A stretch of 64,000 bases of DNA, from the NCBI GenBank assembly GCA_037355855.1, contig CM074758.1, forward strand, positions 1,089,001 to 1,153,000, written 5' to 3'. Position numbers and translations under genes: made by a program. The stretch is from Pseudo-nitzschia pungens. Taxonomy: Eukaryota; Bacillariophyta; Bacillariophyceae; Bacillariales; Bacillariaceae. The notes below the pieces were generated by a model, which was given only the letters and a program-made list of their open reading frames with translations, was not told the DNA's origin and ran no database searches. Below, piece after piece: positions 10,883 to 21,317 of the stretch; position 1 is the stretch's first letter, and the number at the start of each line of letters is the position of its first letter.

Positions 10883-13800
10883 TCATTGCGTCGCAGCTTC
10901 GTCCTGTTTCGCTCTCGTCAGAGATGCCTGACTTTCGATAAAGTCCAACGTGTATCGATTCTGATTGCAAATAGTTTTCAGCTCATCGTGCTTTGTTTGC
11001 ACAACCTTGTGCATTGACCGGAAAGCTCTCATGAAGGACGATCGCTGCTTGTCCATATGAACGCCGTGGGTCTTGAGCATCTCGAGGCACCACGACAGAT
11101 AATACTGTACGTGTGGCGAGGAATCCATGACCTTGGCAATGGTATTCATCAACCGCTCGAGTTGCTCTGGTCCGATTGTCCGGACGACGCTCGTGATGGA
11201 AGCGTACGGGATTTCTTCGAGAACTTGCTTGATTAGGGTTTCTTCGTTCAGGTGCAAAGCCATGCGCAGCGCCATGGAGTAGCTCTTCTGTTCGAGTTTT
11301 GTTTCCACTGCCGCCGGAGTGATCGCCTCCGTGAGAGATATGGGATCAAAAAGCATGTCTTCGTCGAGCGAATAGACATGGAGACCCTCCCCAGAAACAG
11401 CGGCCCATTCACGGCCGGTCGATGAAAATGAAACCTGCCTCGTAAGGACTTCTACCTTGGATGATCGCGATCCATCGTCGCCACGTCTTGCCCCCGGAAG
11501 ACGGAGAGCATTGTAGGTAGTTTCGTCTTCCGAGTCACCGGCGTGTTCGTCGACCGGACCAAAGTCGGTCATGTTCTTCGAACTCAGCTGTGGAAAGGAA
11601 CGACAAACATATCGGTAGGAACGAAAGAGTGAGAAAGGTCAATCTAGCTGGAAAAGGCAGCTCCGGATCACGGAAGAGAGTCAAAGTTGTTGTTTCTGCT
11701 TTTTGTGGCATAGCTATGCACGCCTGCGCTCAGACATCCAAGGAAGTGATTTGGCTCCACGAGCTGAGGGTCTCACGCCTCGGTCAGCGAGTTCTGCGAA
11801 ACGTTTATGGGAATACATCGATCATCGCGCGGGTGGGCAACAGCTACGCTACGCTGCAAAAGCACAACACTTTGACTCCCTCTGGACAATTTTGTCTCGG
11901 CTTTCGCTTCGGTCCAACCTACGTACCTCGTCCAGAACCCCGTCTAGGTTCCTGTTGAAGGTGACCTGGAACTTCTTTAGAAGTATTTGCTGAGAGCATT
12001 CGTAGATGCAAACGTATTTCGAGTTCCCACCGGCCAGCACGCAGGTGCCGTCGGCCGAATAGCAGACGCTGGTAAAATAGCGACTCGCGGCGTTGTTGTC
12101 GGACGCCATTCGATCGTTTTGCTTGCGGCCCCCGGCAATGTCCCGTCGTCCGTCCAGCTCGTGCTTGAGCTTGCCGCTCTCGACGTCCCAAAAGGAGAGC
12201 AGACCACGGATCGTTCCGCTGACAATCTCTTTTCCGTCCGGCCGGCAGGCGACGCACACCACGTCGGAATTGTGCCGGAGGCTTTCCGTGGGAACGTTGG
12301 CCTTGTACAAGTCCCAGAGCTTGACCGACCCGTCCCACGAGGCACTGGCCAGGACGCCGCCGTTGCTCTGGAAGGTGAGCTGGGAGACCGGACCGGAGTG
12401 CCCGCTGTACACGTCCAGGAGTTTCCCCGTCTGCAGGTTCCAGGCGTAGATGTGAAAGGGATCCATCGATCCCGCCGTCACGATCTCTCCCGACGGATCG
12501 ACCGCCAGCGACAGAAACTGAACGGGGGTGGGCGTCGTAAAGGTCCGGAAGGTCCGGTAGCGGTGCAAATCGTGGGCCCGGACGGTTCCGTCGAGGCCGG
12601 CGCTCAGCACCACGCTCGAATTGGCAAAGACGACGGCGCTGACGGGAGCCGTGTGGCCCTCCTCCAGGGTGACGTAGCAAAAGCCGCTGGAAGCATTCCA
12701 GAGCTTGATCTTGCCGTCTTCCCCGCCCGTGCAGACGACAACGCCGTCCGGCGAGTAGGCCATGCACTTCATTCCGTAGGCGTGTCCCCGCTGCTTCAAA
12801 ATGTACGTTTCGGACCGCCACTCCCAGACCAGGAGCTGCTGGGACTTGGGGCAGCCGAGAGCCAACCATTCCCCCGTGGTGTTCAGCACGCACGAGTTGA
12901 TGACCTGGTTGGATCCCACCGAGAGGGTGTGGATGTTGGCCACCGTGGGCATTTCGTAGATCCCAAAAATCCCCGACGAAAATCCCACCGCCAGCAGCTT
13001 GGTCCGCTGGTTGTACCCGCAGGCCACGAGGCCGGAGCCTTCCTGGTTGAAGTAGTGCCGCGTCCCGTGCTTCCAGGTGCATCCGACCAGCTCGTGGGCC
13101 TGATCGGATTGCGAAAAGGGCGCGGTCGACCTGGCGGTCGGGAGGGCCGCGGCTCCCCCGGAGAAGAAATCGACGGCCTCGTCGACCCTGGCGGCAAAGT
13201 CTCCGTCGTCTTGGGCCGGTGGCGGGTCGATCTTTTCCGGTGGTTCGGCGTCGGAGGGCGAGGGACCGTGGCACTTCCACGTGACGAGCGCTCCGTCCCG
13301 GGACAGGGTGTAGATCGAGTCGATGACCTTTTTCCGCCTCCTTCCGTCCCGGTCCGCGGGGGCCTCCCTGTAGTCGAAATAGGCTCCGACGACGGGAGTC
13401 TTGTGTCCGCTGAGGGTGAAGGGTTGGTACCTCCGAGTGGTGTGGACCGTCCACACCCGAACGGTGCAGTCCTTGGAGGCCGCCAGTATGACGGAGGAGT
13501 CCTCCGACCATTCGATGTGCGTTGTGTCCTGGGATTGCCCCGTGTAGGTCCGGTGCAGGACGAGCGGCGCAAATTCCTTCCGCAGGTGGTTCGGGGCCAG
13601 CCAGACCTGGACGTGCTTTCCGTGCGTGACTCCCAGGTACCTCCCGCAGGGACTGAATTTGGCGTCGAGGACCTTGCGCTTGAAGCGAAACCGGTGCAAG
13701 ACAACGCCGCGGACGATGTTGACGATCATGGCGTAGTTCTTGGTGTCCACCGCCAGCAAGACGGTGTCGTTGGGACTCAGCGCGATGCATCGAATGTTGC

Positions 13801-14014
13801 TGCGGGCTTCCAGGGGCAGCGTGCGAACCGTGTGCGTTTTCAGATCGATGATCTGCACGCGGTTGGAAGTCGGACTGATCAGCGTGTTCCCGTCGGATGT
13901 GTAGACAATGTTGGATCCGTTGTTGGCCTTTCCGGAAGATCCATACGAATCGGTGATGTTGGGATTCCCGTAATAGGCACCGCACAGGCGCTGGAGCTTG
14001 TAATTGAATTTCAT
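10883..14014 (-). CDS. PWP2: periodic tryptophan protein 2 (U3 snoRNP / UTP-B subunit)
   Basis: Two exons: 11927-14014 and 10883-11587, with a 339-bp intron (donor GTACGT at 11926, acceptor cacag before 11587). The join gives 930 residues, close to the family length, and recreates the conserved block DGVLDE-LSSKNMTDFGP. The N-terminus MKFNYKLQRLCGAYYGNPNI is typical of PWP2. Many WD40 repeats fill residues 40-690, with markers such as VRVWTVHT, IKLWNASSGFCYVTL and VKLWDLYKA. Exon 2 carries the C-terminal Utp12 domain (LRMALHLNEETLIKQVLEEI and VQYYLSWCLEML). PWP2 is a core member of the nucleolar UTP-B complex in the small-subunit processome, needed for early 18S rRNA maturation. The GC content of exon 1 is markedly higher than that of the flanks. 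Confidence 0.95.
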
Positions 14015-15559
14015 CGTGGTTTAGGTGCGCTTTCTGATTGAAAATGAAAAAGGTGTTCCGACCGCGAATAGGACGATCAATGATCCGGCATCTTGGTTTT
14101 GGTGGATGCTTCTTGTTTGGTTGGACTCGGGTCGGTGTCCGGTACAGGCTAGTGAGATTGGCGGAAACTTGATCGCAACGGAATCAATCAATCACCGCCG
14201 GGTGTTGGTGGGTCCAAGATTAGAGGTGTGCAGTAATTAAGGCTTACTCACTTGTACCCGTAAGTTACGGTACCAGTTAGTGTTGTTGTTCCCATCATCG
14301 GAAAGAAAATGATTGCCTTTGGAGAGGATGTGACTGTGAACAAAACAAAACAACGAAAGAATGAATGGTATCCACTACCCTCGATCCGTGCGGCGTACGG
14401 ACCGATTTTTTAAACGTGCGTATAACGATTGAAAAGATATGCACGACTGGACGAAATGATTTTTTTGATAGATTTTGAGAGAGGTTCCTCCAAACTTTGG
14501 GGTAACCTTACGTAAGGTTATTCATACCTACCAAACATACCGGTAAACCTTAGCCCCATTGTTAGTGTGTCTGAATCACGAACGCACCACGTGACAGTTT
14601 CTCCGGGCCCGGATGGTTTTGAAACGTGCTGCCATTTGGGCCTGTTCTTTCGCCATGCCACCGTGTTGGAAAAACAGATGATGAGCTTCAATTACGGACC
14701 AAAACAGACCGTAGACACCCCGAGGCAGTTGTTCGATGACGCGAGATCCATAAAACTTCGTGAATCATCACGTGAAGTAAGTTACCCGTACGGTATTAGT
14801 GTCAGTCCCTCATCGCTTCGCATCTCACTTTTCATGCCCGTCCGCGATGTGGGTGATTGGATCTCGATAATGATGATGATGATGACGATTGATTCATTCA
14901 TTCTCCAACATTCACATGGAAGCAGGACAGAGAAAGGAAAACGAATGAATGAATGAATCTGTCTCCTGAATCCAGTTGGATTTTGGTGGTGTCTTTTTCA
15001 TGCCCATCATCATTTATACGAGTAACACCTTACCATCAACAGACCAATCATCGTGTCGAATCGAGTTTCAACGTTTTGCATTCCGCTGGTCTCATCCTCA
15101 TCCTCATCATCATCATCATCATCAGCGCAGCCTTTTTGGAATTCCTTCGTTTTCGGATGCAAATTCACGGGACTAACTTCTCGTACCGGTAGAACAAAGT
15201 CCCCGGGGTCGAGAAGAAAAGAAACAATTGGATAAGATTACTACCGTTACAGCAACAGTGCGACACTTCATACTTCGAACTACGGAACATACTTCTTCAT
15301 ATTTCGTGTAAGGTTACCGCAACCGTATCATTCTGTTCGATAGAATAACCTTACTTCGAACACCGCAACTCTTGTTGTATCTTTGCTCACAGCGGTCCAA
15401 CTATAGGTATCCCAGATGCGAAGGCAACAGATTCATCACGAGTGGGAATCAATTAGACACCCACGGAGCAGTTGCAGTTGCAACCCGTCTGCAACCGAGT
15501 TCCGTTCTTCTCTCGGAACAACAACATCATCATCAACAGCAGCAACAACAACAACAGCA
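14015..15559. other. divergent promoter region between PWP2 and the J-domain gene
   Basis: No convincing gene. It contains the spacer motif gtaaccttacgtaaggtta near 14502, more copies near 15300-15360, and a (CAT/ATC)n stretch at 15091-15124. Open frames here (14567-14956 and others) look like low-complexity chance frames. A CAA/CAG-rich 5' leader precedes the J-domain ATG at 15560. Confidence 0.45.
15091..15124. repeat. (TCA/TCC)n trinucleotide repeat
   Basis: About 11 copies of tcc/tca triplets in the spacer upstream of the J-domain gene. Confidence 0.85.
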
Positions 15560-17938
15560 ATGATCCAAACGAACGAATCCCGTCTGCCCGCTCCACGATC
15601 CCAGAATCGCAAATCCCTGCGTCGCAGGCGTCGTCCGCTCGTAGCTACAACTGCTACCCTGGCAATGGCAGCCACCGCCACGATTCCGTTGCTGTTCTTT
15701 CTCGGTTCCAATCCGAATCATCTGGCGCGGGCCCAGTCGCAGGAGCCCCAGTGCAAACCCCAGGAACCGACCCAGTACGATTGGGAACGATTCAATTATT
15801 ACGAGCTCCTCGGACTGACGGGTGAGAACGACAGCGACGATTACGATTACGATTCCAAAGACAACGGAACCAAAAAGAAGAAAAAGAAGAAGAAAAAGCG
15901 AGGCAGCAACTCGAAGGGAGGTGGTCTCAGCATCCAGGAACTGGGGGGAATCAGCAACAAGGAAATCCGAAAAGCGTATCGAAAGCAGGCCCAGAAATAC
16001 CATCCCGACAAGCAGGCTTCCAAGAAGAAATCGAGCGCCAACGATACAAACACCGATAGCAAAAACAAAAACAACAACAACAACAATGGCAACAACAACA
16101 ATACCGCCGGGAGTCTATCGATCGAGGAAAGCAATGCCCGCTTTGCCAAGATCGCCGAGGCCTACGAATTCCTCACGGACGAAACCAAACGAAAGGACTA
16201 CGATTTGTTCCTGGAGTACTGCCAGAACACGGAAATCGTCAAGGACAACGAGGAGAACGAGGGCCGGTTATCGACCATACTGAAGAAGCGATTCAGCGGT
16301 CTCTTTGACGATTTCGTCGCCTCCCGGGATCCCTTTCGGGTCTTCGAAGAATTCTTGTTTGGGGCGAACGACGATGACGACGACGAATGGGGGGACAGCA
16401 ACGGATATTTCGATCCCAACGATCCCTTTTCGCACCTCCGATACACGAACCAACAACGCCCCGATCACAACTCGGCTTCGGCACGCGACAACGATCCCTA
16501 CTACTATCCACCTCCCGACGAGGATCCGGTCCGCGTCTTTAACGAACAACGAACCATGTACGATCCTTCGACCGGCGAGAACGTGGTCCGCGTCCTGCAG
16601 ACGGAAGAATTCGCGCCGCCCCGAAAAGGATCGAACCCCTCCGGCAATCCGGGATCCACCCGGGGCGCGAATGCTTCGTCCTCTTCGTCGTCGTCCTCGT
16701 CCTTTTACTATCGGATCGTCGCACAGGACTTTAAGGAACGCTACGATCCCTACAGCGCACGAGAGGTGTACGTTCCGATCACGGAACCCTATCTGCAAGA
16801 GGAGGGACATCGTACTTCCAGTGGAGTCCCCAAGCATCCATCGGAAACATCGTCGTCGTCTATCCGCAACAACGGCAGCATCGAATCCATACTGCACCCG
16901 TGGCAGGTGCTGACGCCCTCCTCCCGGCTCATGACGTCTCCCAACAAGAAATACGTGGCCGGTCTCTCGCCCGATTGCGAGCTCTTGGTCATGCGCAATC
17001 GACAGGAGGACGGGGACGACGAGCACGGGAACCACGGGTACGCGGCCGACGACCACGAAATCGTGTGGAGCACGCAGCGGGCCTACGGAAACAACGGATA
17101 CGCTTCCAACCACTGCTTTGCCTTTCTCAAGGGGCCCCACCTGGTGGTGACGGTCGGACAGCACCCCCACGAAACCAACGGCATGGGGGGAAACAGCCGG
17201 ATCCTCTGGCACAGCGACGGGCGGTCCGACGACCGCGATTCCACGCACGGATACTACGAATACGAGGACGAGTTCGGGTTTTGGCACAAGCGGCAGCGAA
17301 CCTATCTGGCGCAGCTGGACAACGACGGGGCCCTATCCGTCTATTCGGTCTGGAACGTGCCGCAGGACCAGCCGCAGCAATCGTCCGCCTTTCCCTCGGT
17401 CGCCTCCCGGGTGTTTCTGGACGCGCACGGAAACCGGCGGCGAAAACCGACCCACCGCCACCACCGCGAGAAGAACCCGTTCGAGGCGAAAACCCTCGCG
17501 GCGGACGCGGTCTTTCGGGCCCTGCTGGCGGCCGAGGACTTTTTCCACGGACGCATCGACGCCAGTCGCGAGTACGGCCACCTGTATTCGTCCGGAACCT
17601 CGCTGACCTACAAGCGGTGCGTCTCCTCGACCTCCCGGCCCTTTGGCTGCAACCGGCTCGGACGCAAGGTGACGCGGGTGTCGCTCGAGGTCTACTGGAA
17701 GATGCGGAGGATCCTCCTCAGGATCAATCACCTGGCCGACGCCTGGCTGGACCTGATCTACGAGGAAGACGACATTTTCTACGTGTGGAAGGAGTCGATC
17801 TGGAAAAACACCAACGCCTTTGGAAGCAAGATGGCCGCGCTGCAGGCCCGGTGGGTTCGCAAGCTCTTGGAAAAGGCCAGGGCACTCTCGGATTCGCTGG
17901 CGTCGTCGACAAAGCAGCAGCAGCAGCAGCAGCGATGA
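15560..17938 (+). CDS. secretory-pathway J-domain protein with lectin-like beta region
   Basis: 792 residues from ATG 15560. The longer open frame starting at 15416 adds only a low-complexity leader and would bury the signal. Residues 1-60 have a basic N-terminus, a long hydrophobic stretch and ARAQS, a likely signal peptide cleavage site. The J-domain follows: FNYYELLGL, a Lys-rich and Asn-rich insertion, EIRKAYRKQAQKYHPDKQ with the diagnostic HPD, then IAEAYEFLTDETKRKDYD. An acidic/Ser-rich middle leads to a region with spaced strands: SPNKKYVAGLSPDCELLVM, EIVWST, CFAFLKGPHLVVTVG, RILWHSDG and TYLAQLDNDGALSVYSVW. That pattern resembles a bulb-type lectin (beta-prism II) fold. The C-terminus is helical and ends in a Gln run. 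An ER-lumen Hsp40 co-chaperone is the best guess; the lectin resemblance is inference. Confidence 0.8.
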   Translation: MIQTNESRLPAPRSQNRKSLRRRRRPLVATTATLAMAATATIPLLFFLGSNPNHLARAQSQEPQCKPQEPTQYDWERFNYYELLGLTGENDSDDYDYDSKDNGTKKKKKKKKKRGSNSKGGGLSIQELGGISNKEIRKAYRKQAQKYHPDKQASKKKSSANDTNTDSKNKNNNNNNGNNNNTAGSLSIEESNARFAKIAEAYEFLTDETKRKDYDLFLEYCQNTEIVKDNEENEGRLSTILKKRFSGLFDDFVASRDPFRVFEEFLFGANDDDDDEWGDSNGYFDPNDPFSHLRYTNQQRPDHNSASARDNDPYYYPPPDEDPVRVFNEQRTMYDPSTGENVVRVLQTEEFAPPRKGSNPSGNPGSTRGANASSSSSSSSSFYYRIVAQDFKERYDPYSAREVYVPITEPYLQEEGHRTSSGVPKHPSETSSSSIRNNGSIESILHPWQVLTPSSRLMTSPNKKYVAGLSPDCELLVMRNRQEDGDDEHGNHGYAADDHEIVWSTQRAYGNNGYASNHCFAFLKGPHLVVTVGQHPHETNGMGGNSRILWHSDGRSDDRDSTHGYYEYEDEFGFWHKRQRTYLAQLDNDGALSVYSVWNVPQDQPQQSSAFPSVASRVFLDAHGNRRRKPTHRHHREKNPFEAKTLAADAVFRALLAAEDFFHGRIDASREYGHLYSSGTSLTYKRCVSSTSRPFGCNRLGRKVTRVSLEVYWKMRRILLRINHLADAWLDLIYEEDDIFYVWKESIWKNTNAFGSKMAALQARWVRKLLEKARALSDSLASSTKQQQQQQR

Positions 17939-19227
17939 TCTTGTCGGAATATTGGAGGGAGAATGCTCCTGCCACGGACCACCAACAATGCTGCTATTAT
18001 TCAAGTATTTAACTGTATTACTACAATATAATAGTATAATATTATAGCATAGTATAATATAGCATAGCATAGGATCATCACTCTTCAGTTTGTTTTGTTT
18101 GGAATGCGTTGCTTTTCGCGTGGAATCTCGTGGACCGTGCTTCGGGTTGACCCGAAGACCGAGAGGATGCGTGTCGACAGGGCATCTGACCACCAGGCAA
18201 GGACAGCTTTGTCCCTTCATTGGTCTCGTTTCCGTTTCGAATCCCGTCTTTCGGACAGATCGTGCAAGAACGCATGGATTCGGTTGCCGAACGAGAACCT
18301 CGGCCCGGGGTGTGCTTCCAGCGCCGGAAAGTTGCCCGCCCGCGGGGAGGATTTGAGACGAGACGCATTGCGCAACAGGATTATGTTGCTTCCGACAACG
18401 AAACTCCGGTTCTCGTCTCGCGGGGGCTTTTGTGTTGTGCGCTGCTCAGTTTCGGGTCCTTGGCAATGCAGCTCACAGCTCTCGGCGCGGAGGAATAATC
18501 AATCAATCACTCTTTGAGAATAATCGGCAAAACATTCGGGATTGTTTTTCAAAGGATCGAGCGACACACGCACTGCACTTGACAGGACTGGACTGGACTG
18601 GACTGGACTGGACTAGATCGGATTGAAGCAGACTGCGAACCATCAGGATTATTTAAGAATAGTACTATTGATGGTGGTCATTCTTAAGATTCCGATCAGT
18701 TCAAATTTGCAATTGAGTTCAAATCAAAACTGGTCACAACCCCAATTTGCTTCCAAGTTCTCTGTCGGTCGAATACTTCTTGAGGCTCCATTTCTGGACT
18801 TGAGAAACCTCCTCCTGTCTATTCTTGTTCCAATACTGAGGGTGTTCTAGTCTAGCAGCTTTTAGTGCCACTGGACGAGATGATCTAGAGTGCCGCAGCG
18901 TGTGCTAGCTACAATTTGACAGTTTGGGTAGATTTTTCGAACCACAGCAGCAGTGGTGTGTGTCACAATGTCACAAGAATTCAGTACAACAGTTAGTACT
19001 ACTACTAGTAGTACTATCAACAGCAGCATGTTCTCGCCATGTCCATCACATCTCTAAGAAGGATCATAGTAAGCATCATGGTCGAGTTTGAATTGACGTT
19101 TTTATGAGTGGTGCAATAAGATTGACCAAACGACATCCCTCGATGCATTAAGCGAGATTCCAACATCTCCAGACGATGATGGTCTGTTTGAGAGATGATA
19201 GATATATCACCCGGCAAGAGAACATGC
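17939..19227. other. spacer
   Basis: Open frames exist on both strands at 18078-18517, but they overlap each other, lack motifs and cannot be chosen between. Repeats of tata/gcata near 18020-18075 and a GGACT pentamer array are present. I see no supported gene. Confidence 0.4.
18585..18614 (+). repeat. (GGACT)6 tandem pentamer
   Basis: Six perfect copies of ggact in the spacer left of the tRNA gene. Confidence 0.9.
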
Positions 19228-19232
19228 AAAAA
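19228..19232 (-). terminator. RNA polymerase III terminator of tRNA-Ser
   Basis: On the tRNA strand a run of five T begins one base after the discriminator G, the standard pol III stop signal. Confidence 0.8.
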
Positions 19233-19233
19233 G

Positions 19234-19315
19234 CGACACCGGCAGGACTCGAACCTACGCGGGATAAACCCAATCGATTTCTAGTCGATCGCCTTAACCG
19301 CTCGGCCACGGTGTC
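19234..19315 (-). tRNA. tRNA-Ser (anticodon AGA)
   Basis: Read on the minus strand, the acceptor arms GACACCG and CGGTGTC pair fully, with discriminator G as expected for serine. The D arm is GCC/GGC. The anticodon stem ATCGA/TCGAT encloses the loop CTAGAAA, giving anticodon AGA (reads UCU, and UCC after A34 modification). A long variable arm (GGG-TTTAT-CCC) marks a class II tRNA. The T arm is GTAGG-TTCGAGT-CCTGC. It has no intron and no encoded CCA, as in nuclear eukaryotic genes. Internal A and B boxes (TGGCCGAGCGG and GGTTCGAGTCC) serve as the promoter. Confidence 0.95.
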
Positions 19316-19568
19316 TTCATTTGCAATAAAGCAATGACAATTTATATCCTTTTGTCTTTCTTCTTATAATCTCACCGTCAACGAAACATTGCGGTGAGAA
19401 CAATGATGTCTTGATCATTCATGATACTCGCACTGGTGCCATTGCGTACGAACCGGCTGCAGGTTACAATGATTCGACATCAATCAAGCAAGGAGAAAAG
19501 CTCATCGCACGCTCTTCAACTAACGCAGCATTAGCATTAGCAGCAGCAGCAGAAGCCCTCCGGGATCG

Positions 19569-21317
19569 ATGCTTCCATCCTCGACGTCCGCGTCCATTGA
19601 CTTTCAGAAACTCTTTGGGGACGACAATGATAGTGACAGTGACAGTGACAGTGACGGCAACAGTGACGAGTCTAAAAGTTCAACGAAAGGTTTTCCCTCT
19701 TGCTCCTTGTTGGCTTCCGATTCGATCGTCGAGCCGGATGATTCGGTCCGACCCCTCAAAAAGAGCCGCGGGGATTGCGCTCTTGGAGGAGCCTCGGACT
19801 CCAATGCCGACAATTCCGCAACGGCAACGGCAACGGCAACGGCATCCGCAAGACCCCCCGATTTCGATGACTGGAGGAACGCCATTGGGATCTTCGAGAA
19901 CGTCCTGACCCGAGACGAGTGCGACGAATTGATCGCCGTCCACGAATCGGAGGCCCACCACGGATATATCGACCATCTCACGGTGACCCGGGTCTCGGAT
20001 CTGGCCACGAACCCCGGAGCTCGGCACCTGCTGCTCCCCCTTCTGAATGCCCGCTTTGTGGTCTGGCAGCGCGTTGCCAAGCACTACCGAGAACGCCGTG
20101 GCTCGCAGTCGCAATCCAAACCGCAATCCAAATCCAAATCGCAAACCAAATCGCAATCCAAATCCAAATCGCAATTTCAATCCAAATCGCAATCCAAATC
20201 GCAATCTCGGCCATCGCTGGAAGCGAGTCTGCTGCCGGAATTCACGGCGCTGACGGCATGGCACGAGGGATCCTTCCTCCGCAATCACTACGACGCGAAT
20301 CGCGACTATCTCGCGGATCGATTCGTCAGCGCCGTCTTGTACCTCAACGATCCGATCACCGAGACAACGAGCCCGGAATGTCATCCCGACAATTACCACC
20401 GCCGCGGATTCGAGGGGGGAACCCTCGTCTTTGAGGTTCCGGAAACGGCTCCAAAAACGCAAATCACACAAACCGCGCAGCCGTCGTCTCCTTCCGCCAC
20501 CCACTCCCATTCCCACTCCCACTCCCACACTGCAGACACGCGCCGGGAGGTGATCGCCGTGGTCCCGGGGGCCGGACGCCTCGTGTGCTTTCCCTCCTCG
20601 TCCGACTACGTGCACCGCGTCGAGGAAATCACCTACGGGACGCGATACGCCCTGGTGATGTGGTTTGCCAGGGGCAGCGACAATCGCGATCACGACCCGA
20701 ACGCCGTGGAGCACCTGCATTCGTTGTGGCAGCCCCGCGCCCTGCCCCAGCCGTGGGAATCGCCGGCGCAGGCCACCGCGCTGCGGGAGCGATGCCTGTC
20801 GCGGTCGGGGCTGGCGGCCCGCGGTGGAAGCCGCGCGACGTTGTCTTCTCCGGCCGGGATCGATCCGACCACCGGAGGGGGGACGGGACCGGCGGGAGGA
20901 TCCGAAGGAGCAGCGGCACCGGCGACGGAAGCAACAAAGACCCCGTTGTCGGAAACCGAGTGGAGGCACCTCGCCGCCCACTGCTGGTGGAAAACGGGCC
21001 GGCCGCTCGGCGACGTTGCGACACGGGTTTGCCCCTCCGGACCGGGCGCTCGGGACGAACACGAACACGAATGCGAATGCGAATACGAACACGAACACGA
21101 ATACTACGAGCGCTGGAAGACCGGCTACGTCCGACCGCGCTCGAAGGGGCTGGCCTCCGCCATGGCCCGATGGGATCACGCGGAACCGCGGTTCGTCACG
21201 GGAGTGGCCGAAGCGGAGCTGGCCGTGGGTCCGTGTGCCTTTGGGGAGGTCCAACGGTCCGACCGGGAACGCTACGGTTCTTGTGGGGGGAGGAAACAAA
21301 GCAGGATCCATCCCTAG
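19569..21317 (+). CDS. 2-oxoglutarate/Fe(II)-dependent oxygenase, prolyl-4-hydroxylase-like
   Basis: 582 residues from ATG 19569. The domain starts near residue 100 with NVLTRDECDELIAVHES. The iron ligands are seen as RNHYDANRD (His and Asp near residues 240-242) and YVHRVEE (distal His near 347). TRYALVMWF follows, with the Arg that binds 2-oxoglutarate. FVSAVLYLND, GFEGGTLVFEVP and VVPGAGRLVCFPS are standard strands of the jelly-roll core. A Ser/Lys/Gln tandem insertion splits the domain before the first ligand. The C-terminal third is Gly/Arg-rich and ends in an acidic His/Glu repeat plus a tail I do not recognise. The substrate cannot be inferred. The gene starts about 250 bp from the divergently read tRNA-Ser. 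Confidence 0.8.
   Translation: MLPSSTSASIDFQKLFGDDNDSDSDSDSDGNSDESKSSTKGFPSCSLLASDSIVEPDDSVRPLKKSRGDCALGGASDSNADNSATATATATASARPPDFDDWRNAIGIFENVLTRDECDELIAVHESEAHHGYIDHLTVTRVSDLATNPGARHLLLPLLNARFVVWQRVAKHYRERRGSQSQSKPQSKSKSQTKSQSKSKSQFQSKSQSKSQSRPSLEASLLPEFTALTAWHEGSFLRNHYDANRDYLADRFVSAVLYLNDPITETTSPECHPDNYHRRGFEGGTLVFEVPETAPKTQITQTAQPSSPSATHSHSHSHSHTADTRREVIAVVPGAGRLVCFPSSSDYVHRVEEITYGTRYALVMWFARGSDNRDHDPNAVEHLHSLWQPRALPQPWESPAQATALRERCLSRSGLAARGGSRATLSSPAGIDPTTGGGTGPAGGSEGAAAPATEATKTPLSETEWRHLAAHCWWKTGRPLGDVATRVCPSGPGARDEHEHECECEYEHEHEYYERWKTGYVRPRSKGLASAMARWDHAEPRFVTGVAEAELAVGPCAFGEVQRSDRERYGSCGGRKQSRIHP
20107..20207 (+). repeat. coding tandem repeat (Ser-Lys/Gln)
   Basis: Hexamer and dodecamer units based on caatccaaatcg repeat through about 100 bases inside the oxygenase gene and encode alternating SQSK/SKSQ residues in frame. 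All length changes visible are multiples of three. Confidence 0.85.

Noticed and set aside
11987..14041. A 684-codon open frame on the plus strand across PWP2
   Set aside because: It is the antisense shadow of GC-rich WD40 coding sequence; the minus strand has the recognisable protein and splice sites.
16268..17287. Long minus-strand frame across the J-domain gene
   Set aside because: No motifs, opposite to a clearly real gene with HPD motif and signal peptide.
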